Shown here: positions 1 to 8,146 of the stretch, one piece after another
Position numbering within the stretch: position 1 is the stretch's first letter
Layout of the letters: every line of letters begins with the position of its first letter
From: Candidatus Cryptobacteroides intestinavium
Lineage (GTDB): Bacteria; Bacteroidota; Bacteroidia; Bacteroidales; UBA932
Reading direction: 5' to 3'
Length of the DNA: 64,000 nt
Assembly: GCA_017694845.1 (NCBI GenBank)
Contig: JADIMI010000007.1
Location: 1 to 64,000 of the forward strand
The notes under the pieces: model-generated
The model's input: only the letters and a program-made list of their open reading frames with translations
Databases searched by the model: none
Told to the model about the DNA's origin: nothing
Program-made: the position numbers and the translations under genes

Positions 1-49
1 ACCACCGAAACAAATTTCACAGCATTTACAATTCATAAAGGTCATAGCT

Positions 50-1162
50 ATGACAGACAGAAGGACATTCATAAAAAAGGCGGCTCTTGCAGCGGCATCA
101 GCCGTTGCCGTCCCGCAGATCGGGAAGGCAGCCGGCACAGGGATCACATCCGTGACAGATGAGACTGACAGACGCAGGCCGATGCGCGGGACGGCGAAGG
201 AAAGCACGCTGATAGTTCCCAAGGACAACGGACTCCGCATTACAGGGACCTTCCTGGATGAGATATCGCACGACATCCCTCACCAGAACTGGGGAGAGAA
301 AGAATGGGATGCCGATTTCGCCAATATGAAGGCTATCGGGATAGACACAGTGATAGTCATTCGCAGCGGATACAGGAAATTCATCACATACCCATCCCCG
401 TATCTTCTGAAGAAAGGCTGTTATATGCCATCGGTAGACCTTATAGACATGTTCTGCCGCCTGGCGCAGAAATACGGTATGAAATTCTATTTCGGGCTGT
501 ACGATTCCGGTATATACTGGGACACGAGAGACATGTCATACGAAGTGGAATACAACAGATTCGTTATAGACGAAGTATGGGAAATGTACGGGCGCAGATA
601 TGACAGCTTCGGAGGATGGTACATAAGCACGGAGATCAGCCGTAACACGAAAGGCGCCATAGATGCTTTCCACGCTATGGGAAAGCAGTGCAAGGATGTG
701 TCCGGAGGACTGCCTACATTCATCTCTCCGTGGATAGACGGAAAGAAAGCCGTAATGGGGACAGGCAAGCTTTCACGTGAGGATGCCGTGTCGGTAGCCG
801 AACACGAAAGGGAATGGAACGAGATATTTGACGGTATACATGACGTGGTGGATGCATGCGCCTTCCAGGACGGGCATATCGACTACGACGAGCTCGACGC
901 CTTCTTCACCGTCAACAAGAGACTCGCGGACAAGTACGGGATGCAGTGCTGGACCAATGCGGAATCATTCGACAGGGATATGCCTATACGGTTCCTCCCT
1001 ATCAAATTCGACAAGCTGAGGATGAAGCTGGAAGCCGCGAAAAGATGCGGATACGACAAGGCGATAACTTTCGAGTTCCCGCACTTTATGAGTCCGCAGT
1101 CCGTCTACGGGGCCGCAGGCAATCTATACAACAGGTACAGGGAATATTTCAATATTAAATAA
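50..1162 (+). CDS. DUF4434-like (glycosidase-like TIM barrel) protein with twin-arginine signal
   Basis: ORF starts MTDRRTFIKKAALAAASA (TAT-like); motifs LRITGTFLDEISHDIPHQNW and GGWYISTEI. Confidence 0.75.
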   Translation: MTDRRTFIKKAALAAASAVAVPQIGKAAGTGITSVTDETDRRRPMRGTAKESTLIVPKDNGLRITGTFLDEISHDIPHQNWGEKEWDADFANMKAIGIDTVIVIRSGYRKFITYPSPYLLKKGCYMPSVDLIDMFCRLAQKYGMKFYFGLYDSGIYWDTRDMSYEVEYNRFVIDEVWEMYGRRYDSFGGWYISTEISRNTKGAIDAFHAMGKQCKDVSGGLPTFISPWIDGKKAVMGTGKLSREDAVSVAEHEREWNEIFDGIHDVVDACAFQDGHIDYDELDAFFTVNKRLADKYGMQCWTNAESFDRDMPIRFLPIKFDKLRMKLEAAKRCGYDKAITFEFPHFMSPQSVYGAAGNLYNRYREYFNIK

Positions 1163-1214
1163 TACGGATTCCGCCAGCGGGAACTACGCGACAGAAACCC
1201 AATATTCAAAGGAT

Positions 1215-2618
1215 ATGGAAACATTCACCAAGAAGAGGAACAGCGGATACGTGCTCTTTATGGCAGTTGTGGCCGCCATTGGAGGTATTCTTTTCGGATA
1301 TGATACGGCTGTGATATCAGGCACCATCAGCAGTGTCTCCGGCCAGTTCAGCCTGGACACGATACAGCAGGGATGGTACGTCGGGTGCGCCCTTGTCGGC
1401 TCGATTATCGGAGTCCTTTTCGCAGGCACACTGAGCGACAGCATCGGGAGGAAGAAGACAATGCTCATTGCCGCCACCCTTTTCTGTCTGTCCGCAATAT
1501 TCTGTGCAGCAAGCGCCGGCTTCGTCCAGCTGGTATGCTTCAGGATCATAGGAGGAATGGGCATAGGCATTGTATCCATTGTCTCCCCTGTCTACATATC
1601 CGAAGTCTCGCCGGCAGACAGGAGGGGCACAATGGTGTCCCTGTACCAGCTGGCCGTGACAATAGGCTTCCTCGCCGCATACATAGTCAATTTCTGGATA
1701 CAGGATGCCGCACAGTCAGCCCAATACAGTTCCGGCTGGTGGAGACACGTAATGCAGGACGAGATGTGGAGAGGGATGCTGGGGTCCATGACAGTACCGG
1801 CCATAATGTACTTCATCGTCATATTCTTCATTCCCGAAAGCCCGAGATGGCTGATCGTCAAAGGAGAAGGAGGCAAGGCATCCGCGATTCTCACCCGTAT
1901 CTACTCAGACAGAGCCGCAGCCGAGACCCAGATGTCCGAGACAAAGGCATCGATAGAAGGCGAGACCGTCTCCGAATGGAAGGCCCTGCTGCAGCCGGGA
2001 ATCCTCAAGGCCGTCATAATAGGGTCTGCGATTGCGATTCTCGGACAGTTCATGGGAGTCAACGCCGTGCTCTACTACGGACCTGAAATATTCAGCGATG
2101 CGGGTCTGTCTAGCGGAGACTCGATGTTCTCGCAGGTACTGGTGGGTGCAGTCAATATGCTCACTACGGTCATAGCTGTCTTCATAATCGACAAGGTAGG
2201 ACGCAAGCAGCTGATCTACTGGGGAGTATCAGGTATGATACTGTCCCTGATAATGATCGGTCTGTACTTCCTCTGCGGAGAAGCCTGGGGACTCGGGAAC
2301 GGTTTCCTGCTGTCATTCTTCCTCTTCTATGTATTCTGCTGCGCCATCTCCATCAGTGCAGTCGTTTTCGTCCTGCTCTCCGAAATGTACCCGAACAGCG
2401 TCAGGGGACGCGCAATGTCTGTCGCCGGGCTTGCACTCTGGATAGGGACCTATCTCATCGGGCAGCTGACACCGTGGCTGCTTGAAAACCTGACTCCTGC
2501 AGGGACATTCTTCCTGTTCGCAGCCATGTGCGTGCCGTATATTCTGATAATGTGGAAGGCTGTTCCTGAAACGACAGGAAAAACATTGGAAGAAATTGAA
2601 GAGTATTGGAAAAAATAG
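1215..2618 (+). CDS. MFS sugar porter family transporter (XylE-like)
   Basis: GGILFGYDTAVISGTI, DSIGRKKTM, PESPRWL, and VPETTGKTLEEIE motifs of sugar porters. Confidence 0.93.
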   Translation: METFTKKRNSGYVLFMAVVAAIGGILFGYDTAVISGTISSVSGQFSLDTIQQGWYVGCALVGSIIGVLFAGTLSDSIGRKKTMLIAATLFCLSAIFCAASAGFVQLVCFRIIGGMGIGIVSIVSPVYISEVSPADRRGTMVSLYQLAVTIGFLAAYIVNFWIQDAAQSAQYSSGWWRHVMQDEMWRGMLGSMTVPAIMYFIVIFFIPESPRWLIVKGEGGKASAILTRIYSDRAAAETQMSETKASIEGETVSEWKALLQPGILKAVIIGSAIAILGQFMGVNAVLYYGPEIFSDAGLSSGDSMFSQVLVGAVNMLTTVIAVFIIDKVGRKQLIYWGVSGMILSLIMIGLYFLCGEAWGLGNGFLLSFFLFYVFCCAISISAVVFVLLSEMYPNSVRGRAMSVAGLALWIGTYLIGQLTPWLLENLTPAGTFFLFAAMCVPYILIMWKAVPETTGKTLEEIEEYWKK

Positions 2619-2634
2619 CATAACTTTGTCTGAT

Positions 2635-3834
2635 ATGAAAGATTTCCTGAACAATATCGATGGTAAGAACGGGCTGCTGAAAAAGAGGATACTCGGCCTC
2701 TGCATTACCGACGGAGACCTGAGCATCGCCGACATAAGCATCGAACTCGGAGCCAGCATCCCTACGGTCACAAAACTGCTCAACGAACTCATCGATGATG
2801 GATTCATTGAAGATCTCGGGAAACTGGGGACATCCGGAGGGCGGAAGCCGAATATATACGGACTCTGCGCATCCGCCGGCTATCTGATCGGGGTGGACAT
2901 ACGGAGACACCACATAAGCGTGGCAGTCACCGATTTCAAAGGCAACAGCATCGACTATCAGGAAGACATACCATTCGCGCTCGAAAGCAGCGAGGAGTCA
3001 TTCAGGAAAATGAGCGACCTGCTCATCTCCCACATCACTAAACTCGGCATCAGCAAGGACAAGGTACTTGCATACGGCATCAACCTGACAGGAAGGGTCA
3101 ACTGCAACACCGGATTCAGTTTCTCGTATTTCATCGGTGAAGAGAAACCGCTTGACGCCACACTCGAAGAGATGCTTGGCAACAGAGTGTTCATCGACAA
3201 TGACTCACGCGCTATGACCTACGGCGAATACATCTGCGGCGCAGGAAACGGCGAGAGGAACATGCTGTTCATCAACCTCAGCTGGGGACTCGGAATGGGG
3301 ATGATACTTGATGGCAAGCTGTCTTACGGAAAATCAGGGTTTTCCGGAGAAATCGGGCATTTCCCGTTCAGAGACAACGACATTATCTGCCGCTGCGGGA
3401 AAATAGGCTGTCTGGAGACAGTGGCATCCGGATCGGCGATACACAGGGTGTTCCTGGAAAAGCTGAAGGAGGGAAGGACATCCGTCTTGAGACCGAAATA
3501 CGAGAGAGGGGAAGAGATATCGCTCGACGAGATTATCGATGCAGTCAAGGACGAAGATGTACTTGCCATCGAGGCCATCGAGATAACAGGACGGGAACTC
3601 GGACGGGCGATAGCAGGCCTGATAAACATCTTCAATCCTGAACTCGTGGTGATCGGAGGCCGTCTCGCCGTTGCAAAGGACTACCTGATGCTTCCGATCA
3701 TGGGAGCCATAAACAAATACTCCCTGATCGTCGTCAGCAAGGACACCATATTGAAATTCTCGAAGCTCGGCACGAGAGGAGGCGCACTTGGCGCGTGTAT
3801 GCTGTCCAGGAGCAAGCTCCTCGGACTTGTCTGA
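2635..3834 (+). CDS. ROK family transcriptional regulator / sugar kinase
   Basis: N-terminal HTH, then IGVDIRRHHISVAV, CRCGKIGCLETVASGSA, and NPELVVIGG; ATG at 2635 (the listed ORF start at 2596 is ATT). Confidence 0.9.
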   Translation: MKDFLNNIDGKNGLLKKRILGLCITDGDLSIADISIELGASIPTVTKLLNELIDDGFIEDLGKLGTSGGRKPNIYGLCASAGYLIGVDIRRHHISVAVTDFKGNSIDYQEDIPFALESSEESFRKMSDLLISHITKLGISKDKVLAYGINLTGRVNCNTGFSFSYFIGEEKPLDATLEEMLGNRVFIDNDSRAMTYGEYICGAGNGERNMLFINLSWGLGMGMILDGKLSYGKSGFSGEIGHFPFRDNDIICRCGKIGCLETVASGSAIHRVFLEKLKEGRTSVLRPKYERGEEISLDEIIDAVKDEDVLAIEAIEITGRELGRAIAGLINIFNPELVVIGGRLAVAKDYLMLPIMGAINKYSLIVVSKDTILKFSKLGTRGGALGACMLSRSKLLGLV

Positions 3835-3864
3835 CACCGACGGTCCTGCCTGTGATAAACGACA

Positions 3865-3896
3865 AAAGAAACCGGCCCATGGAGGTCGGTTTCTTT
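3865..3896. terminator. Bidirectional hairpin terminator after ROK gene
   Basis: AAAGAAACCG-gcccatggaggt-CGGTTTCTTT, perfect 10-bp stem with A/T-rich ends. Confidence 0.7.
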
Positions 3897-4054
3897 CATT
3901 CCATAGAGCAAGGAAGAGCTGCCGGAAGGCCCTGACAGAGTCCCGCTTCGATCCATCCACCATACTGACGAGTTCATCATTGGCTCTCTCGTACTGCCGG
4001 AGCCGCTCACAAGGCCGCTGACGGATTGATGTCCCGTGCGCAGCTTCTGTGGAG

Positions 4055-4210
4055 GGACCGCGAACATCAACTTTGTGTAATCCGTTGAGACACAATACAA
4101 TGCAAAATAACCTTGTTCGTGGTCCCCTCAAAAAAGTGGGGACCTCGAACAATGATTTTTCATAATATCTTGGTATTCAGAAAGATACAAAAGTACCGTG
4201 TTCGCGGTCC
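4055..4210. repeat. 157-bp-class dimeric inverted-repeat element, copy 1
   Basis: GGACCGCGAACA...TGTTCGCGGTCC ends; central TTGTTCGTGGTCCCC/GGGGACCTCGAACAA hairpin; homologous to 48080-48236 and 49442-49598. Confidence 0.9.
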
Positions 4211-4230
4211 GTTGTCCCGTTCTTCTCCTT

Positions 4231-4259
4231 CAGATTCCTCGCTGACGCTCGGAATGACA
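4231..4259. repeat. Dispersed hairpin repeat (ATTCC/GGAAT version)
   Basis: CAGATTCCTCGCTGACGCTCGGAATGACA. Confidence 0.85.
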
Positions 4260-4404
4260 TTCCTTGTCATCATAGAAGAAGTTCCTCCCTTGTCACCATA
4301 GACGCAGCCGGCTTTCTGTCGTCCTGAACGCAGCCGGAGGCGGAGTGAAGGATCTGGAGCACCACACCGCTTCTCCACATTGACAGCCAGCGATGATTCC
4401 CAAA

Positions 4405-4540
4405 GGAGATATGCACCCTGATGATGCCGTAGAAAGCGTATATCGAGGGTCAGCCGCGCATATCTCGACATTTTTGTGGAGATATGCTCCCCGATGATGC
4501 CACTGGGAGCGTATATCACGGATCACCGGCGCATATCTCC
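4405..4540. repeat. Tandem pair of GGAGATATGC/GCATATCTCC hairpins, 73-bp period
   Basis: GGAGATATGC at 4405 and 4478; GCATATCTC(C) at 4458 and 4531; shared GATGATGCC and AGCGTATATC inside. Confidence 0.8.
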
Positions 4541-4641
4541 CATCCTCCATCGGCCTCTGCCAGGGAGGACGCGTTCTTCTCAGGTATTGGCAAATGGAGA
4601 AGGTCAAGGAGCAGATACCTTCGTGGAGAATTGTCGTTTTA

Positions 4642-4677
4642 TGCGCAGAGGCGTCTACCGAGCCGCGTCTCTGCGCA
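4642..4677. repeat. TGCGCAGAG hairpin repeat, copy 1
   Basis: TGCGCAGAGGCG...CGTCTCTGCGCA, 12-bp stem with one G.U. Confidence 0.8.
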
Positions 4678-4714
4678 CGGACCCTTCAATATATGCTCTG
4701 TATGGCATCATCAA

Positions 4715-4750
4715 TGCGCAGAGGCGTCAGTCCGGCAACGCCTCTGCGCA
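4715..4750. repeat. TGCGCAGAG hairpin repeat, copy 2
   Basis: TGCGCAGAGGCGT...ACGCCTCTGCGCA, perfect 13-bp stem. Confidence 0.85.
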
Positions 4751-4793
4751 CAGGCTCCATATCAAGGGATACAGTTTCGGACGATCTTCGGAA

Positions 4794-4845
4794 CAGATTC
4801 CTCGCTGCCGCTCGGAATGACACTAGGCAGAGGCTCGGAATGACA
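4794..4845. repeat. Dispersed hairpin repeat plus one truncated unit
   Basis: CAGATTCCTCGCTGCCGCTCGGAATGACA then AGGCTCGGAATGACA. Confidence 0.8.
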
Positions 4846-4862
4846 GGGAGGACAGTCTGTAC

Positions 4863-4891
4863 CAGATTCTTCGCTGACGCTCAGAATGACA
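4863..4891. repeat. Dispersed hairpin repeat (ATTCT/AGAAT version)
   Basis: CAGATTCTTCGCTGACGCTCAGAATGACA. Confidence 0.85.
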
Positions 4892-5005
4892 ACGAGAGGG
4901 TGCACGGAATGACAGAATACTGCGCTCGGAAGGGCAGGTTGAAACTTCTTTTCCTGCAACTGGCGCAGGCTGGTCCGGTGATCCCAAATATCTTTCAATA
5001 AGCAA

Positions 5006-5042
5006 GGGGCTGTGTCAAAATGATAAATTTTGGCGCAGCCCC
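5006..5042. repeat. Long hairpin, possible MITE/IS-end remnant or terminator
   Basis: GGGGCTGTGTCAAAAT-gataa-ATTTTGGCGCAGCCCC, 16-bp stem with two G.U positions. Confidence 0.55.
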
Positions 5043-5211
5043 TCAGGTGTATTAGAATTGATAAAATGCAAGGCATTGAGGGTGAGGGCGACAGGAGTTT
5101 ACTTCCGTAAATGACCTAACCCGAATCCCGATAACAACGCAGCAGTCTGCAATTATGGCACACCGTCGTCGCGTATGACGATTCTATGAATCCATAATCT
5201 TGTCAGATATA

Positions 5212-8019
5212 TCATTTGGAAAGATCAAGGACACGGATATTGCGGAACCTGATACCTGGGCCGTGCCCGCAGAAACTGATATATCCTTTCTTGTTGAACA
5301 TTCCCGGATGATTCCTGTGGTCCACGGTGTATGGATTGTAGTCACTGCCGTCCGGAGCCACATTGTGTCCCTTGCAGGCCTCACGGAGATTCCCGTCAAG
5401 GATGACCTCGCCGTTGAGGGTGACTGTGATACGGTCGCCGACCACCTTTATCTCTTCATAGTTCCAGGTACCGACAGGCTTGTGGACAATACGTTTGGCA
5501 GGGATGATACCGTATGCCGAGCCATGCACCTGATATATGTTCAGATCCTTGTATATAGGGTCATCGTGGTCAAGTATCTGGCACTCACACATCCCCCAGT
5601 ATGCGGCATCCACATCCTTAGGCGTCCTTATCCCGACACCGTTGTTCACTCCGGGTCTTTCGAAGCAGAACTCGAAACGAAGGATGAAATCGCTGTACTC
5701 TTTCTCGGTGTACAGATTGCCTCCGCTCCCGTAATTTGCTGTGACATAGATGGTCCCGTTGATAAGCGAGTAATTCTTCAGATTGCCTGTCCACTTCGAC
5801 ATATCCGTACCGTCAAACAGCACTTCATATCCGGCTCTGGCCTCATCTTCAGGCAGGACGAACTTTGCAGCCGGAGGCTGAAGTCCGGAAAGGATCATAT
5901 TGATTTCATCGACCGCGTATCCATCATCAGCACCGTTTCTCGCCGCATAGACATTCCTGGCTTTCTCAAGGGCTGACTTCAGGGCATAGTAGTCTATCTC
6001 ATCCTCTGTCTTGACCGCAATGGTCTTCACCGCGAATGCTGCAGCATATTCTGTCCGGCTGTCATCAAGATATCCGGCAGACAGCTCGAACGCAGGCCGG
6101 ACAGGTATTCCTGCAAGGACATTCAGCGCCTTGTTCACCACAGCGGCAGACGGATCGAGGGACAACGCTGCATCAAGCCTTCCTGTCCTGGCCAGATCAT
6201 TTTCTCCTGATGCTGACACGAGATCGATAAAACGAGACACGGCAGCATCTTTTCTGGCGGCATCCTCTCCTGCTATACGGAAGAGCACATCAGAGGCGGC
6301 TATATTGTCGACTGCAAGCAAGGCATTGAAAGCAGCATCAGGATGAGCCGAATATTCTCTGTCCAGCATAGAGACAGCCTCGGAGGTCCCTGTAAATGCC
6401 ACTACCGGATAATACCGTGTAATATCATCAGCCCCTTCGGAAAGTCTTATGACAAGGCTGTACATCTCTGACGGCTGAAGATGCGAAACTGCAGCGCAGA
6501 GTGCCTTCTGAAGCATTCCTATATACTGCGCATCTGCTCCGGAGAGGAGATCCGCGACCGCTGCTGCATCAGAAGAGGTCACGACTCCAGGCAGGGCCGT
6601 ATACGCCGCTTTCCTGACAGCATTGTCATCTGAACCGAGAAGAGCGAATATTTCCGGAGAAAGTCCAGCCATACGACGTGCCGCAGCTATCTTCATAGCA
6701 TATATCTTCGAATCCGCATTTCCTTCGAGGGCTTCTCCCGTCTGCTGCTCGATATCGCCATCGAACGAGAGCAGCGCTCTGTATGCCGCCTGTGCATATA
6801 CTTCTTCATCTCCAAGACGCGAGACAAGCGTCATTGCGGCATCTTCGCCTCCCAGACGTCCGGCCGCCGCTATTGCAGCGAGTGCCTGATCTCCAGATCC
6901 GGAAGCGGCACATTGAAGCACGATGTCACGCAGTCCCTCTACCTCGTATGCCCCGGCCCAGTTAAGCACATCTGTCTGCGAACCTCCATCCAGCTTCGGG
7001 AACATCTTCGCTATCTTTGCGCACATTGCAGCATTATCTGCATATGAGGCTGCATAGTCAAGAGCTGTCATCCGGTATTCCCTGTCACTGTCCTTGAGGG
7101 CGGAGAGCAGAAGTTTCTCCACATCCGCACCTTTAGCCGTAACCATGACCGAAAGGGCTGCGCATCTGACATTCGTATCTCCGGACTTTATGTATTTCTT
7201 CGCACCTGCGACTGCCTTCTCGGGATCTGTCACGGCGAGCCTGCCGAGCAGGACCATATAGTCATCCACTGATATCTTCTCCAGTGTCTTCATCGATGCC
7301 TCTGTTCCACAGAGAGCGAGAGCGCGTGAATACGAAGCAAGATCCGGAGTGTCTGAAGCACTTGTAGCATCGGAATCCTCCTCCGCATTACCGCCGAGCT
7401 CCCCGATCCAGGCCAGCAGATACGGCTCGGCTGCCTCGAGACACATCCTGGCAGCTGCATACGCAAGCAGAGGATGCGAGACTCCGCCATCCTCGAAAAG
7501 CTGCATCACCGCAGTACCGCTTCCTTCGATCCCGGTCAGTGCGCCTATGGCAACTGATGCATATTCCGGCATCTTCGCATACCTGACAAATACCGGTATC
7601 TGTTCGTCTCCAGCTACAAGGGCAAGCCTGGAAAGGAGGAAGGACCTGCCTGTCGCATCGCTGCATTTCTCAATGGCGGCGGCAAGACCGTCGCATACCT
7701 TTCCGATGTATTCCGCACCATCTTCGGTTCCTACATAATTCACTACTCCGTTCAGTGCATATTCCACCTTGCTGTTGAGAGACCTGTCCTCGGAGACCAG
7801 CATTCCTGCCAGAATCCCGACAGACTCCGGAGCCGAGACAGCCAGATCACGGACCGGTTCCGCGAGATCCGCCTCAGTGGCCGCCGGAAGCAGAGCCAGC
7901 GCATCCTGCACTATTGTAGGGACCTGCCGCTGTCTGGCATCCTGGCCGTATACAGGCCCTGAAGACAAGATCCAGACGGAGAGCAGGGCTGCAAGCATTA
8001 TGTATATGTTCTTTTTCAT
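5212..8019 (-). CDS. Secreted HEAT-repeat protein with C-terminal DUF1080 (3-keto-disaccharide hydrolase / LamG-like) domain
   Basis: Signal peptide MKKNIYIMLAALLSVWILSSGPVYG; repeated Ala-rich helical repeats; C-term YEVLFDGTDMSKW...GVGIRTP...NIRVLDL. Confidence 0.85.
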   Translation of the reverse strand: MKKNIYIMLAALLSVWILSSGPVYGQDARQRQVPTIVQDALALLPAATEADLAEPVRDLAVSAPESVGILAGMLVSEDRSLNSKVEYALNGVVNYVGTEDGAEYIGKVCDGLAAAIEKCSDATGRSFLLSRLALVAGDEQIPVFVRYAKMPEYASVAIGALTGIEGSGTAVMQLFEDGGVSHPLLAYAAARMCLEAAEPYLLAWIGELGGNAEEDSDATSASDTPDLASYSRALALCGTEASMKTLEKISVDDYMVLLGRLAVTDPEKAVAGAKKYIKSGDTNVRCAALSVMVTAKGADVEKLLLSALKDSDREYRMTALDYAASYADNAAMCAKIAKMFPKLDGGSQTDVLNWAGAYEVEGLRDIVLQCAASGSGDQALAAIAAAGRLGGEDAAMTLVSRLGDEEVYAQAAYRALLSFDGDIEQQTGEALEGNADSKIYAMKIAAARRMAGLSPEIFALLGSDDNAVRKAAYTALPGVVTSSDAAAVADLLSGADAQYIGMLQKALCAAVSHLQPSEMYSLVIRLSEGADDITRYYPVVAFTGTSEAVSMLDREYSAHPDAAFNALLAVDNIAASDVLFRIAGEDAARKDAAVSRFIDLVSASGENDLARTGRLDAALSLDPSAAVVNKALNVLAGIPVRPAFELSAGYLDDSRTEYAAAFAVKTIAVKTEDEIDYYALKSALEKARNVYAARNGADDGYAVDEINMILSGLQPPAAKFVLPEDEARAGYEVLFDGTDMSKWTGNLKNYSLINGTIYVTANYGSGGNLYTEKEYSDFILRFEFCFERPGVNNGVGIRTPKDVDAAYWGMCECQILDHDDPIYKDLNIYQVHGSAYGIIPAKRIVHKPVGTWNYEEIKVVGDRITVTLNGEVILDGNLREACKGHNVAPDGSDYNPYTVDHRNHPGMFNKKGYISFCGHGPGIRFRNIRVLDLSK

Positions 8020-8058
8020 CTTCGTGTTGTTTTTTTGTTCGGTTTATTATTGGTTTTT

Positions 8059-8126
8059 CAGATCCTTCGCTGCGCTCAGGATGACAAGGGATGTCTCAGG
8101 ATGACAAGGGACGTCTCAGGATGACA
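8059..8126. repeat. Dispersed hairpin repeat (ATCCT/AGGAT) with 20-bp ladder
   Basis: CAGATCCTTCGCTGCGCTCAGGATGACA; CAGGATGACA at 8077, 8097, 8117. Confidence 0.85.
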
Positions 8127-8146
8127 AGGGACGCCTGTTCTGACAG

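Noticed and set aside
3334-4152. 272-aa minus-strand ORF overlapping the ROK gene and repeat copy 1
   Set aside because: Most of it is antisense to ROK or repeat DNA; only a short internal piece (about 3898-4040) looks coding, reported separately.
4405-4540. Possible CRISPR array
   Set aside because: Only two units, each an internal hairpin with conserved interior rather than unique spacers; no cas genes in the window.
4476-5076. Several 60-135 aa ORFs in the first repeat island
   Set aside because: They translate repeat DNA (for example RFFADAQNDN, SEESGTDCPPCHSE) and show no protein family features.
8077-8126. Short-period ladders as CRISPR-like repeats
   Set aside because: Period of 20-22 bp with a ~10-12 bp core is too short and linkers are not spacer-like.
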